Positions 25,656 through 35,334 of a stretch of 64,000 nucleotides of DNA are shown here, piece after piece. A model generated the notes under the pieces. It saw only the letters and a program-made list of their open reading frames with translations, ran no database searches and was not told where the DNA came from. The translations under genes were made by a program, and so were the position numbers. Source of the stretch: Flavobacterium aquicola (GTDB lineage: Bacteria; Bacteroidota; Bacteroidia; Flavobacteriales; Flavobacteriaceae); NCBI RefSeq assembly GCF_003385115.1, contig NZ_QUNI01000006.1:8986-72985 (forward strand), given 5' to 3'. Each line of letters begins with the position of its first letter. Position 1 is the stretch's first letter.

Positions 25656-27938
25656 TTATCTTCTGGATTTAAAATAGTCTGCTAAATTTTCACAACCCGA
25701 CAAATCAACACTATATTCGGGAAATTGTGTGGCAACCTTTTTCGAATCACTATATTCATTCTCTTCAGCATAATCCATCATCCGCAGACAAAGTGCTTTG
25801 AATTTTGCTGTTTTGGCATTTTGAAAAGCCAATTTGTAATAGGCGACAGCCTTAAGTTTGTTTCGGTACTCTATTTCGTCTATATATGATTCATTTTCAT
25901 AATCTTGCCCAAAATAAGAAGTACTGCTGAAATAACGGCGCATCATCCATGAATTACCATAATCTGACATATTGTAATAGCAGTTCGCCAGAAGAAAATA
26001 GTAATAATCTCTATCTTTGGTTTTCGGATTATTGGCCAGATTGTTGTATTTTATCAAATGTTCAGTGATGGAAAGTTTGGTAACCAAAAACCTTTCTTTA
26101 TGTTCAATAAAGTTTTCCGTATGTTTAAAATCATAAAACGGATTCTGGTCAAAAGTATAATCATCGCCATAATTTCCTCTTTCCCATGCATTGTAATTAT
26201 CTTCCCAATATCTTTCATTTATAGATTTAAAAGTAATTAAAGCATTACTCAATTGATTTTCCCGAATGTATTTTGTTCCCAATAAATCCTTCAAATAATC
26301 TTTATCTTTAAGCAATTTGGCATAAATCGCTTTTTCGAATTGGCTTAAATTTCCTCCTTTCAATTTATTGACAATAATCTGCAGATCCTTGGCCGAATAC
26401 ACAAAATCCAAATAGTCAAAATAAGTATAAAACACTTCCAAATTTCCTGATGTTTGGATACGATTGCCTTGCCATTCTACATCGCTAGTATCATAACCAT
26501 TATCAAAATTTGATTCCAATAAAGAGATTAAAGCAATTCCATCTGTAATATTACCTTTAAACTCCAATTCTCTTCCCAAAGCAAAAATAAAACGTTCGTC
26601 GTTTTTATATTTTAAAATCACATTTTGGATCTCATGCTTGATGATGGCTTTTCCATTTTCCTGATTGGCAGTAAGGCAGAGTGCTTTTATTTTTTCAATC
26701 TGTTCTAAAGACTTATCGTTTTTAAACTTTTTTTCGAATGAGGCTATATGCTGTAAACAATCGGCATATTTTCGGGTCATAAACAGCAGATTGATTTGAG
26801 AAGCTTCCCAAACCAAAGGGTCCTGTATCGCTTTCAAATCGATGGATTCTACAAAATCCAAAACATTCAGAGCATACAATCGGTCTTTTTCAGAACGGTC
26901 TCTTAATATTTGAGTAGTAATTTTATCATTATCTTCACTCCAATAATCAAATTGTGTCGACGGAGAATAATTGGAATAATAAGGTGTATAAACCCAATCT
27001 TCAATTTTATTAATTTCACGCAAAAGCAAAAACCCAAGAATTTCTGATTTTGGATTATTTTTATAAATTTCTTTTAGGTAATCTAGGTTCTTATCCACTT
27101 TTTGAACAGAAGCATACGCATAAACATTAGCAATTTCCTCTTTGCTCCTAGCATGCTTTAAAGCTTCTGAAATTTTAAACCCTTCGTGAAAATAGTAATA
27201 ACTGGCATATGTTTTCTCAGGACAATTTGACATTAAATTGGCTGTATTCAACATAGATTCAGCATCTGATTTTGTAAAATTATAGAAAAACAAACTCCAA
27301 TAATACAGATAATCTTTTTTGCTTCTATTGAAATTATTCTCAAAAACAGTTTTTATAACATCCATTTCTCCAGCATAATACGCAAATCGAGTCGTCAAAA
27401 AAGCATATTTACGTTTAAAATAGGAATTGCGTTCTTGTTGGGTAATTTTAACTAATTTATTCAAGAAATCACCTCTCTTATTTGTGTTCACAGCCTCATC
27501 TCTTTCCCAAACATCCTGCTCGAAAAAACCATTAATCATTTCACAGTTCTTTGCTGTCTTCAAATAGGTAATCGCATCTTTTTTATCGTTTTTATAAAGA
27601 TATTGGATAAAATCATTATTGCTTTTGGGACTAATATCCGTAAGCGTCAAATTATTATTGAAATCTTCAATAGATTCAACACTTACCTTTCTATTGGTAA
27701 AATTATACCAATCCAAGATATTGGCTTCCACACTAGTTTTGTAACTATTTGAATTTAGATCATAATCAAACCCCCATAGATTAGCATTATAGTAAAATGC
27801 TTTATAGTGGGAATATTTGAAATATTCGGGTCTTAATAAACAATACCTAATATCCTCCCCATAAGGCGAATAACCACATGCGATGCTCTTGTAAAAACTA
27901 CTTACTAAAAGAACTGTAAAAACTAGAAATTTCTTCAT
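25656..27938 (-). CDS. Large exported protein of unknown function
   Basis: This 760-residue protein has an N-terminal signal peptide (MKKFLVFTVLLVSSFYKSIACG), which sets the start at 27938 rather than nine codons upstream. The mature part is rich in Tyr, Asn and Lys and looks largely alpha-helical; stretches such as KAVAYYKLAFQNAKTAKFKA and YYFLLANCYYNMSDYGNSW resemble TPR-like helices near the C terminus. No catalytic motif is recognised. The start overlaps the end of the upstream lipoprotein gene by 41 bases, so they are one translationally coupled unit. It ends in a terminator like that of valS. A surface or periplasmic role with the lipoprotein is inferred only. Confidence 0.75.
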   Translation of the reverse strand: MKKFLVFTVLLVSSFYKSIACGYSPYGEDIRYCLLRPEYFKYSHYKAFYYNANLWGFDYDLNSNSYKTSVEANILDWYNFTNRKVSVESIEDFNNNLTLTDISPKSNNDFIQYLYKNDKKDAITYLKTAKNCEMINGFFEQDVWERDEAVNTNKRGDFLNKLVKITQQERNSYFKRKYAFLTTRFAYYAGEMDVIKTVFENNFNRSKKDYLYYWSLFFYNFTKSDAESMLNTANLMSNCPEKTYASYYYFHEGFKISEALKHARSKEEIANVYAYASVQKVDKNLDYLKEIYKNNPKSEILGFLLLREINKIEDWVYTPYYSNYSPSTQFDYWSEDNDKITTQILRDRSEKDRLYALNVLDFVESIDLKAIQDPLVWEASQINLLFMTRKYADCLQHIASFEKKFKNDKSLEQIEKIKALCLTANQENGKAIIKHEIQNVILKYKNDERFIFALGRELEFKGNITDGIALISLLESNFDNGYDTSDVEWQGNRIQTSGNLEVFYTYFDYLDFVYSAKDLQIIVNKLKGGNLSQFEKAIYAKLLKDKDYLKDLLGTKYIRENQLSNALITFKSINERYWEDNYNAWERGNYGDDYTFDQNPFYDFKHTENFIEHKERFLVTKLSITEHLIKYNNLANNPKTKDRDYYYFLLANCYYNMSDYGNSWMMRRYFSSTSYFGQDYENESYIDEIEYRNKLKAVAYYKLAFQNAKTAKFKALCLRMMDYAEENEYSDSKKVATQFPEYSVDLSGCENLADYFKSRR

Positions 27939-28944
27939 TACTGTATTTTTTAAAAGTGCTGTCATCTAAATGAAATAGGGAAATAGTCGTATTAGCGTCC
28001 AATTCTACATTCTTTTTTATTATCGAAATTGCTTTGCTGATTGTTTCAGCACTCACTTCTTCGCATTTAATTTGGTCTCCTTTTTTGAAAAAAGTGTCAT
28101 ATTGATAAGTGCTGTCTTTTGTCACCTCATACCACAATGGCTTTACAGGTTTTGTAAACCCTGCAATATCTGACGAATTAAGATTTACCAATCCCGAAAA
28201 ACGATTATTTTCATACCATTGGGTCCAATAAAATACGGGTAATACCACATCTAAATGCATAGGATAACTGCGCCTTTCATTCAAATAGGATTCCAATTCG
28301 GAAATGTCCAAAATTGAGTTTTTATCTTTGCTGGACAAGGGTTTTATCAGATTATAACACATCAGCATTGCTTTATCCACAGGCGGAACTCCCATAATAT
28401 CTGGATATTTATAGGGATAAAGCCGAAGAGTACAGCTAATTTCCTTGTTGGATAGTTCTTTTATTTTTTTCAGCAAATAGAAATACTTCTCTTTGGTCGA
28501 TTTAGTCCAATCGCAGTCTATCTGAATTTCCGAATACTCAAAAATGTTTTTATCACTGTAATCTTTATGGTATTTGTCAATCAGAAAAACAATATTATCT
28601 GCTAGTTTGTCCAGCGATTTTTCAGTATTATATTGAAAGATTTCGTTTTTAATAAAAATAGTTGGTACAATAGCTAACGAATCTAACCGGCGGAATTCAT
28701 ACTCTCTAGGCCTATTCTTTTCATAAGGAAAATTGCCCATCGTTTCATTATAATCTACTTCAAAAAATTTTACATAGATTTTTTGAACCTGTAGTTTGTT
28801 AATTTTTTCAATGGATACATCGTCAAAAGAAGTATTGCTTTTCCAGTAATAAAAAGCTCTTTCAACATTTTCTACTTTATTTTCCTTTTTTGAACAAGAC
28901 AAAAACAAAGCAGAAACAAAGACAAACAAAACGATTTTTTTCAT
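27898..28944 (-). CDS. Lipoprotein of unknown function, perhaps TIM-barrel-like
   Basis: This 348-residue protein starts at 28944 with a lipoprotein signal (MKKIVLFVFVSALFLSCSKK; lipobox Cys at about residue 17). The body has features seen in glycoside-hydrolase-like barrels such as DUF3142: a strand with EIQIDCDWTKSTKEKYFYLL near residues 155-175, then SCTLRLYPYKYPD and AMLMCYNL. These suggest a TIM-barrel with unknown substrate; this is only a fold-level guess. It overlaps the next gene by 41 bases. Upstream lie a remnant of the valS 3' end and a terminator copy, so the pair looks like an inserted cassette. Confidence 0.7.
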   Translation of the reverse strand: MKKIVLFVFVSALFLSCSKKENKVENVERAFYYWKSNTSFDDVSIEKINKLQVQKIYVKFFEVDYNETMGNFPYEKNRPREYEFRRLDSLAIVPTIFIKNEIFQYNTEKSLDKLADNIVFLIDKYHKDYSDKNIFEYSEIQIDCDWTKSTKEKYFYLLKKIKELSNKEISCTLRLYPYKYPDIMGVPPVDKAMLMCYNLIKPLSSKDKNSILDISELESYLNERRSYPMHLDVVLPVFYWTQWYENNRFSGLVNLNSSDIAGFTKPVKPLWYEVTKDSTYQYDTFFKKGDQIKCEEVSAETISKAISIIKKNVELDANTTISLFHLDDSTFKKYSNEEISSFYSSFSK

Positions 28945-29042
28945 TAGGAATAGGGATTTTATTAAAGTGTAAAATCGTACTAAAATTATATAATTTCGAA
29001 ATACAAAATCAACAATGAAACCATTTTTTTGACTGAAAACAA

Positions 29043-29164
29043 AAAATCCCAATCCTAAAATAGTATCAGAATTGGGATTCATTTTTTAAGATAATTTACT
29101 TATTTCAATCCAGCCAGACTCTGCTCAATTGTAGTAATTTTAGAAAGCGCATCGGCTTCTTTTT
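29043..29164 (-). repeat. Direct repeat of the valS 3' end and terminator, copy
   Basis: This 122-base stretch matches 30598-30719 at most positions. It holds a terminator hairpin (AATCCCAAT with ATTGGGATT) and the end of the valS reading frame. Nothing else is seen in the 28944-29305 gap apart from this and a promoter-like AT-rich stretch. Confidence 0.85.
29100..29164 (-). pseudogene. Remnant of valS 3' end
   Basis: Read on the minus strand this encodes KEADALSKITTIEQSLAGLK and a stop, the last residues of ValRS with one change (Ala to Thr). The match ends abruptly at about 29164. The intact gene ends at 30654. It marks a duplication or insertion boundary. Confidence 0.85.
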
Positions 29165-29304
29165 ATCTTTCAATAGGCTCAACTTTGTTTGAAACACAAG
29201 CGACAAGAGAAATTACTTTCAGCACCATATACATTATAACATTAAATTTTAAATAATTATTATATCTTTAACACGATTATTCTACAATTAAATGACTCGA
29301 TTTT

Positions 29305-30528
29305 ATGCAACACAGATTTTTTTTCAGCTTACTATTTTCACTTTTTTTCTTTTCATGTGATAATCATGAGGAGATTACTCAAACCAAGCCAACTATTTTT
29401 ATACCAACCAAATGGACAAAAGGAACCGGCACAATTGATGATCCTTATCAAATTGAAATCCCAGAACATCTTGTTTATTTATCAAAAACAGTAAATGAGG
29501 CTGTTCCAAGAACAGCAGAAGCCCAACGTTTTTCAAATAAATATTTCAAAATAATGAACGATATTGATTTAAATAACATCCTATTTATACCAATTGGAAA
29601 TATTTATGATTTGCCTTTTATTGGTAATCTGGATGGGAATTTTAAAAAAATAATCAATTTAAAAATCAAAATAACCAATGAGCATGAACCTGCTGGTCTA
29701 TTTGGATCTTTAAATTCTAGAATAAAGAATTTAAGCATTATAAATGGCTCTATTGAAGGGCAAAATTCAGTAGGAGGCATAGCTGGTGAAGCAAATGCTA
29801 ATATAGAAAACTGTTCCTTTGAAGGAAATATTATTGGAAAAGATGGAGTTGGAGGCATTGCTGGAACTGGTTACCTTAATATAAATAATTGTTCCTTTAA
29901 TGGAAGTATCCAAGGAGAAGCTTTTATTGGTGGCATAGTTGGAGACAATATTGGATCAAATGGCCAAATAAAAAATTGTTTTAACAAAGGAACTATCAGA
30001 GGAACGACAATGGTTGGAGGCATAATAGGAATTAATTATGATAGTGTTATACAAGAGTGCTACAACATTGGCAATATTACGGCAAGTAAAGAAATTGCAG
30101 GAGGAATAATCGGATTAAGTTTGGGAGGTAGGAACTTAAATATTCCAAACTACATAAATAATTGTTATAATAAGGGGAGAATTCTGGCTCAAAAATATGT
30201 TGCTGGTATTACAGGTAAACAAGATCAAGGCCTAATATTCAACTGCTATAACACAGGGGAAATTTCAAAATTATCAGAAGAATACAGCAATCCAATTGCT
30301 AAAGGATATGATTATGTATTTAATTATGTTGATAATTGTTATTACTTAAGTAGCTCAATAATTTTAGACCCAAATATTGTTCTTGTCAGAGGCATTAGTA
30401 AAGAAAAAAACTACATGACAACCGTTTCCTTTGTAAATGACCTAAATAATAGTATTTTACCAAATGCATGGAAGCAGGACAAAATCCCCAATATAAATGG
30501 TGGTTACCCAATCTTGTCTTGGCAATAA
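29305..30528 (+). CDS. GLUG-repeat lipoprotein
   Basis: This 407-residue protein begins with a lipoprotein signal (LLFSLFFFSCDNHEE; Cys about residue 18). A WTKGTGTIDDPYQIEIPEHLVYLS segment (about 38-60) is typical of the start of GLUG-repeat surface proteins, followed by an IGxxxxLPFIGNLDGNFKKI block and about seven GLUG-like units of about 25-30 residues (GGIAGEANANIENCSFEGNI and relatives, about 150-340). Such repeats form beta-helices in surface proteins and adhesins. A role in attachment or substrate binding is inferred. It lies alone on the plus strand between the two copies of the valS 3' end, so it is probably an inserted gene. Confidence 0.8.
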   Translation: MQHRFFFSLLFSLFFFSCDNHEEITQTKPTIFIPTKWTKGTGTIDDPYQIEIPEHLVYLSKTVNEAVPRTAEAQRFSNKYFKIMNDIDLNNILFIPIGNIYDLPFIGNLDGNFKKIINLKIKITNEHEPAGLFGSLNSRIKNLSIINGSIEGQNSVGGIAGEANANIENCSFEGNIIGKDGVGGIAGTGYLNINNCSFNGSIQGEAFIGGIVGDNIGSNGQIKNCFNKGTIRGTTMVGGIIGINYDSVIQECYNIGNITASKEIAGGIIGLSLGGRNLNIPNYINNCYNKGRILAQKYVAGITGKQDQGLIFNCYNTGEISKLSEEYSNPIAKGYDYVFNYVDNCYYLSSSIILDPNIVLVRGISKEKNYMTTVSFVNDLNNSILPNAWKQDKIPNINGGYPILSWQ

Positions 30529-30597
30529 CTGATTCGATTTTCTAACAAATATACATTTGCAAACATAATCCGAAGTCCTAAGCATTAGTATTTAAAA

Positions 30598-30719
30598 AAA
30601 ATCCCAATCCTGAAATTTTCAGAATTGGGATTTAATTTTTTAAGATAATTGACTTATTTCAATCCAGCCAAACTCTGCTCGATTGTAGCAATTTTAGAAA
30701 GCGCATCTGCTTCTTTTTT
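30598..30719 (-). repeat. Direct repeat, valS 3' end and terminator (resident copy)
   Basis: This is the resident partner of the repeat at 29043-29164. It includes the last 22 codons of valS and a hairpin terminator (AATCCCAAT pairing with ATTGGGATT) at about 30600-30630. Confidence 0.85.
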
Positions 30720-33287
30720 GCGTTCGTTTTCTATGATTTCAGGTTTGGCATTGGCTACAAACTTTTCATTTGAAAGCTTCACCTGAACCGATTTCAAGAA
30801 ACCTTTAATGTAATTTAACTCTTCGGTCAATTTCGTAATTTCTGCTTCAACATCAATATTTCCAGTAATCGGAATAAAATATTCATTCGATTTTACGCGG
30901 AAAGACAACGCTCCATCTACTTTATCTGAAACATATTCTAAAGATGTGATATTTCCTAATTTGGTTACCACCGAATCAAAATAAGTAGAAGCTTTATCAT
31001 TATTTACTACTTTCAATTCAATCGTATCTTTGAATGGAATATTCTTGTCTTTACGAATCGTTCTGATTCCGGAAATCACTTCAATTGAATTTTCAAAATC
31101 AGTAATTAATTTAGCATCAAACGGTTTTAACTCTGGCCAAGTCGAAACGATTAAAGCTTCTTCTGTAGTTCTTTCTGCAATATGTTGCCAAATTTCTTCT
31201 GTCAAAAATGGCATAAATGGGTGCAACAATTTCAAGTTGTTTTCTAGCATTTCTATCGCTTTCGCAAAAGTTACGCTGTCAATTGGCTGTTGGTATGCAG
31301 GTTTAATCATTTCCAAGAACCAAGAACAGAAATCATCCCAAACCAATTTGTAAATCCCCATTAAAGCATCAGAGATTCTGTATTTTTCAAAATTGTCTTC
31401 GATTTCTAAAAGTGTCTGCTGTAATTTGGCTTCATACCATTCAATCGCTACTTTTGAAGATTCTGGTTGTGAAATTGAATCTGAAACTTCCCAACCTTTA
31501 ATCAGTTTGAAAGCATTCCAGATTTTATTTGTAAATCCTTTTCCTTGGCTACACAATTCTTCATCAAACATAATATCGTTTCCTGCGGAAGCACTCAAAA
31601 GCAATCCCACACGAACTCCATCGGCACCAAACTTCTCGATTAATTCCAAAGGTTCTGGTGAATTACCTAACGATTTAGACATTTTACGTCTTTGCTTGTC
31701 ACGAACCAAACCAGTTAAATACACATTTGTAAATGGTTTTTCACCAGCATATTCGTAACCCGCAATAATCATTCTCGCTACCCAGAAAAATAAAATATCT
31801 GGACCGGTTACTAAATCATTTGTTGGATAATAATATTTGAAATCTTCATTTTCTGGATCCATAATTCCCCCAAAAACAGACATTGGCCACAGCCAAGAAG
31901 AAAACCAAGTATCTAGAGCATCGGCATCTTGCTTTAAATTGTTAATGGTTAATTGTTGATTGTTTGTAGCTTCTTTAGCCAAAGCTAAGGCATCATCAAT
32001 ATTTTCAGCAACCACGAAATCTTCTTTTCCATCACCATAATAGTACGCAGGGATTTGTTGCCCCCACCACAATTGACGGGAAATATTCCAGTCACGGATA
32101 TTATTTAACCAATGAGCATACGTATTATTAAAACGTGCTGGATGCAATTTAATATCTCCATCAACCAAAACCGATTGAATAGCTGGTTTTACTAAATCTT
32201 CCATTTTCAAGAACCATTGATCAGATAATCTTGGCTCAATAACGGCTTTCGTTCTTTCTGAAGTTCCTACTTTATTCAAGTGAATTTCAGTTTTTGCTAA
32301 ATCACCTTTTTCTTCTAATTCTTTAGCAATTTCAGTACGAACTACAAAACGATCTTTCCCTTGATAATGCAAACCAAAACTATTTAAACTTGCATCTTCA
32401 TTGAAAATATCAATGATTTCTAAATTGTGTTTTTCTCCTAATGCCTTATCATTCACATCGTGAGCAGGCGTTACTTTCAAACAACCCGTTCCAAACTCAA
32501 CATCTACATATTCATCTTCGATAATTGGAATCACACGACCACAAATTGGCACAATCGCTTTCTTTCCTTTCAAATGAGTAAAACGTTCATCATTTGGGTT
32601 GATACAAATTGCAGTATCCCCGAAAATAGTTTCAGGACGAGTAGTTGCAACCGTTAAGAAATCTTCTGAATCTTCGATTTTATATTTTAAGAAAAATAAT
32701 TTTCCTTGTTGTTCTTCATAAATAACTTCTTCGTCTGACAAAGTTGTTTTCGCTTCCGGATCCCAGTTCACCATTCGATACCCACGATAAATCAAACCTT
32801 TGTTGTATAAATCCACAAAAGATTTAATTACAGATGCCGACATATCAGGATCCATTGTAAACTTGGTTCTGTCCCAATCACAAGAACAACCTAATTGTTT
32901 CAATTGTTCAAGAATAGTTCCTCCATATTTATCGGTCCATTCGTAAGCGTGTTTCAAAAACTCTTCACGACTCAAATCAGCTTTATTGATCCCTTCGGAT
33001 TTTAATTTGGCAACTACTTTCGCCTCTGTTGCAATCGAAGCGTGATCCGTTCCAGGAACCCAACAAGCATTAAAACCTTTCAAACGAGCACGACGAATCA
33101 ACACATCTTGAATCGTATTATTAAGCATGTGTCCCATGTGTAAAACTCCAGTCACATTCGGTGGCGGGATTACAATAGAATAAGGTGTTCTATGGTCTGG
33201 CTCCGAATGAAAATAATTATTCTTCATCCAGTAATCATACCATTTATTTTCAATGGTTTTAGCGTCAAATTGTGCAGGAATTGTCAT
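30654..33287 (-). CDS. valS: Valine-tRNA ligase
   Basis: This 877-residue class I aminoacyl-tRNA synthetase charges tRNA-Val in the cytosol. The ATP-binding motifs are HMGH (residues 50-53, in PPPNVTGVLHMGHML) and KMSKS (in KQRRKMSKSLGN). The editing domain motifs (ATTRPETIFGDTA) lie near residues 215-230, the anticodon-binding domain follows, and a coiled-coil tail of about 60 residues typical of ValRS ends the protein. Length is normal for the family. It is a single-gene unit on the minus strand with its own terminator, and its 3' end is duplicated downstream. Confidence 0.97.
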   Translation of the reverse strand: MTIPAQFDAKTIENKWYDYWMKNNYFHSEPDHRTPYSIVIPPPNVTGVLHMGHMLNNTIQDVLIRRARLKGFNACWVPGTDHASIATEAKVVAKLKSEGINKADLSREEFLKHAYEWTDKYGGTILEQLKQLGCSCDWDRTKFTMDPDMSASVIKSFVDLYNKGLIYRGYRMVNWDPEAKTTLSDEEVIYEEQQGKLFFLKYKIEDSEDFLTVATTRPETIFGDTAICINPNDERFTHLKGKKAIVPICGRVIPIIEDEYVDVEFGTGCLKVTPAHDVNDKALGEKHNLEIIDIFNEDASLNSFGLHYQGKDRFVVRTEIAKELEEKGDLAKTEIHLNKVGTSERTKAVIEPRLSDQWFLKMEDLVKPAIQSVLVDGDIKLHPARFNNTYAHWLNNIRDWNISRQLWWGQQIPAYYYGDGKEDFVVAENIDDALALAKEATNNQQLTINNLKQDADALDTWFSSWLWPMSVFGGIMDPENEDFKYYYPTNDLVTGPDILFFWVARMIIAGYEYAGEKPFTNVYLTGLVRDKQRRKMSKSLGNSPEPLELIEKFGADGVRVGLLLSASAGNDIMFDEELCSQGKGFTNKIWNAFKLIKGWEVSDSISQPESSKVAIEWYEAKLQQTLLEIEDNFEKYRISDALMGIYKLVWDDFCSWFLEMIKPAYQQPIDSVTFAKAIEMLENNLKLLHPFMPFLTEEIWQHIAERTTEEALIVSTWPELKPFDAKLITDFENSIEVISGIRTIRKDKNIPFKDTIELKVVNNDKASTYFDSVVTKLGNITSLEYVSDKVDGALSFRVKSNEYFIPITGNIDVEAEITKLTEELNYIKGFLKSVQVKLSNEKFVANAKPEIIENERKKEADALSKIATIEQSLAGLK

Positions 33288-33449
33288 AAAAAAGCAACTG
33301 TTAAAACCAAAATTAAACTTTGGTTTGATTTTTGATATTTATATAAAGGACAAAAGTAAATAATTAAGCACAGTATAAAAAGAGAAATAAAAAATTGTGC
33401 ATTAATTATAAAGTAGTACATTTACTATACCTACTAAAAACCTAATCAA

Positions 33450-33839
33450 ATGAAAAATATAAAATTTCTTTTATTATTATTGTTCGTAAGCTATATGGGC
33501 TTTGCACAAAGTGGCCCTAAGATTGAAATCCAGCAAAGTGAAAATACTGTTGATTATGGAAAAGTAAAAAAATCGACTGATAATGGGGTTCGAAGTTTTA
33601 CATTTACCAATAATGGAGATGCACCGTTAACCATAACCGGAATTCAGACTACTGCTAGTTTCACGATATTATACAAACCAAATCAGCCAATTGCACCAGG
33701 AAAATCAGATAAAATTGAAATTAAATACAACATGAATCTTGGTCCAATTCGAAAAACTATAACATTAGAGACTAATGCTGTAAATTATGAAGGCGGAAGA
33801 GTTCCTCTCAAAATTAAAGGGGAAGTACTCACAAATTAA
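33450..33839 (+). CDS. DUF1573 exported protein
   Basis: This 129-residue protein has a signal peptide (cut near GFAQ, residue 19) and one DUF1573 domain, an immunoglobulin-like beta-sandwich (VDYGKVKKSTDNGVRSFTFTNNGDAPLTI at about 34-62). The family is common in Bacteroidota, and its function is not known; some members sit in cell-envelope proteins. It is monocistronic, with a two-way terminator downstream shared with the convergent protease gene. Confidence 0.85.
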   Translation: MKNIKFLLLLLFVSYMGFAQSGPKIEIQQSENTVDYGKVKKSTDNGVRSFTFTNNGDAPLTITGIQTTASFTILYKPNQPIAPGKSDKIEIKYNMNLGPIRKTITLETNAVNYEGGRVPLKIKGEVLTN

Positions 33840-33843
33840 AAAC

Positions 33844-33873
33844 AAAAAAACGCTTTTTAAAAAGCGTTTTTTT
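33844..33873. terminator. Two-way terminator
   Basis: AAAAAAACGCTTTTT is followed by its exact complement (33844-33873), giving T runs on both strands between the convergent DUF1573 and protease genes. Confidence 0.85.
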
Positions 33874-33877
33874 GTTT

Positions 33878-35209
33878 TTACAGATCATCAATCAGCTGAA
33901 ATCCAAATTTTAAAACTTTACCATTCCTATCTATTTCCAAGTAAATCCATTTATCTTCTTCTGATTTAAACATTTCATTCAATTTTTCCAATGAATACCG
34001 GTAAGCTGGTGCTTTATTAATAGATATTATTATGTCTCCAACCAGCAGACCAGATTTTTCCGCTGCTGATTTTTTTCGAATATTAGCAATCTCATATACT
34101 GGTTTTAGCTCAAATTTATATCTAAAATCATTTGTAACATTATTTCCCTCCCTATCAAATGAAATCCCTCCGGATAATGGAACTGTTTCCATTTTCACTG
34201 TTTCTTTTACCCACTGTATTCCATTGTGCTTTATTTCGATACCACTTTTATTATAACCAAATGGCTCACTGAATCTAGAATTTTTTCTTAAATAGAGTTG
34301 CTGGTTTTGATAATCAAAAACCACCGAAAACCGTTTTAAAATTTCTCCTCCCACAGATCCTGCTCTATCTTTAACCATACGGACACTTTTGATAGAACTC
34401 GAATCTGGAAAAGCTACAATCGGAGATCTAAAAGTATATTTATCAAATGAAAAATTCTTTACCCGTGCTCTTTTCCCTTCAATATCACCGCTAAAGCCTT
34501 TCCCTAAAAAATCATCAAAATTTTTAGCTGGAACTTTAATATCTTCTGATAAATTCTGAAAAAGCCATACCGAATCACTATTCCCTGTATCCAGGAGTAA
34601 TTTTGTTGAAACTCTGGATTCTTTCATTTCAACTATCCCAATTAAATAAGGTTTTAGTTTCTCTATTGTAATTGGAATTTTATCAAATTTTTTTTCGATT
34701 TTTTTTCGATTTGTTTCATTATTTTTATAAACAACAACTCTCTTATTTGCATAGTCAAAACGAACCAAGTTATTCTTAAAAAATTGATAACCAATAATAC
34801 CATTTACTGGAATACCAATTTGTGAAGAAAGATTAAAACTCTGATCGAGAATAACGTAAATTAACTGATAGTTAGCTTTTACACCATTCAATTCCAAAAT
34901 ATTATTGGTTGTTTTCAACCCTTCAATCGCATCTTCACTTCCCAGCCCTCTCAAGCTTATTTTTTCGGAATTAAAAAAATTAACATTTGGATTATCTTCC
35001 AGACTAAAAAGAATAGTTTCCTCAACACCGGTATCCAGAAGAAAATTCAATTCTACTCCATTTACCTTTATAGGAATAAAAACTAAATTATTAATTAAGG
35101 TAATAGGGATCGTAACTTTTTCAATTCCTTTTTCAAAAACAAAACCCTCTTGGGCAAATACTGAGGATATTGCTATAAAAAAAAGAAAAATTACACACTT
35201 TTTTTGCAT
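33878..35209 (-). CDS. Retropepsin-like aspartyl protease with PDZ domain
   Basis: This 443-residue exported protein has a signal peptide (cut near VFAQ, about residue 19). It has two pepsin/retropepsin-type halves, each with a LDTG motif (FLLDTGVEET near residues 57-66, KLLLDTGNSDS near 203-212), so the active site would form within one chain. A PDZ domain ends the protein (about 375-440, AAEKSGLLVGDIIISINK). Secreted or periplasmic proteolysis is inferred; the substrate is unknown. It is common in Flavobacteriia as a lone gene, and here stands convergent with the DUF1573 gene. Confidence 0.85.
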   Translation of the reverse strand: MQKKCVIFLFFIAISSVFAQEGFVFEKGIEKVTIPITLINNLVFIPIKVNGVELNFLLDTGVEETILFSLEDNPNVNFFNSEKISLRGLGSEDAIEGLKTTNNILELNGVKANYQLIYVILDQSFNLSSQIGIPVNGIIGYQFFKNNLVRFDYANKRVVVYKNNETNRKKIEKKFDKIPITIEKLKPYLIGIVEMKESRVSTKLLLDTGNSDSVWLFQNLSEDIKVPAKNFDDFLGKGFSGDIEGKRARVKNFSFDKYTFRSPIVAFPDSSSIKSVRMVKDRAGSVGGEILKRFSVVFDYQNQQLYLRKNSRFSEPFGYNKSGIEIKHNGIQWVKETVKMETVPLSGGISFDREGNNVTNDFRYKFELKPVYEIANIRKKSAAEKSGLLVGDIIISINKAPAYRYSLEKLNEMFKSEEDKWIYLEIDRNGKVLKFGFQLIDDL

Positions 35210-35334
35210 TTAGTTAAATTTCTATATTAATATTCAATTATACGAAAATAATAGGCAAAAAGCAATAAAATAGAAACAATGTTTACAGTGTTTTTAGAAA
35301 ATAAATTGCAATTTTGCACCTCAAATTTATAATC

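Noticed and set aside
28945..29082. Longer start for the lipoprotein gene
   Set aside because: The lipobox and signal fit a start at 28944; the upstream codons include the terminator copy.
29604..29858. A gene opposite the GLUG protein
   Set aside because: It is an antisense frame caused by the Gly-rich repeats and has no start signal.
25656..30528. A transposon or integrative element carrying the accessory genes below valS
   Set aside because: No recombinase or terminal repeat was found; only the duplicated valS end and terminators are visible, so only insertion of unknown type is claimed.
33787..33969. A small gene across the two-way terminator at 33844-33873
   Set aside because: It runs through a strong terminator between convergent genes and has no family match.
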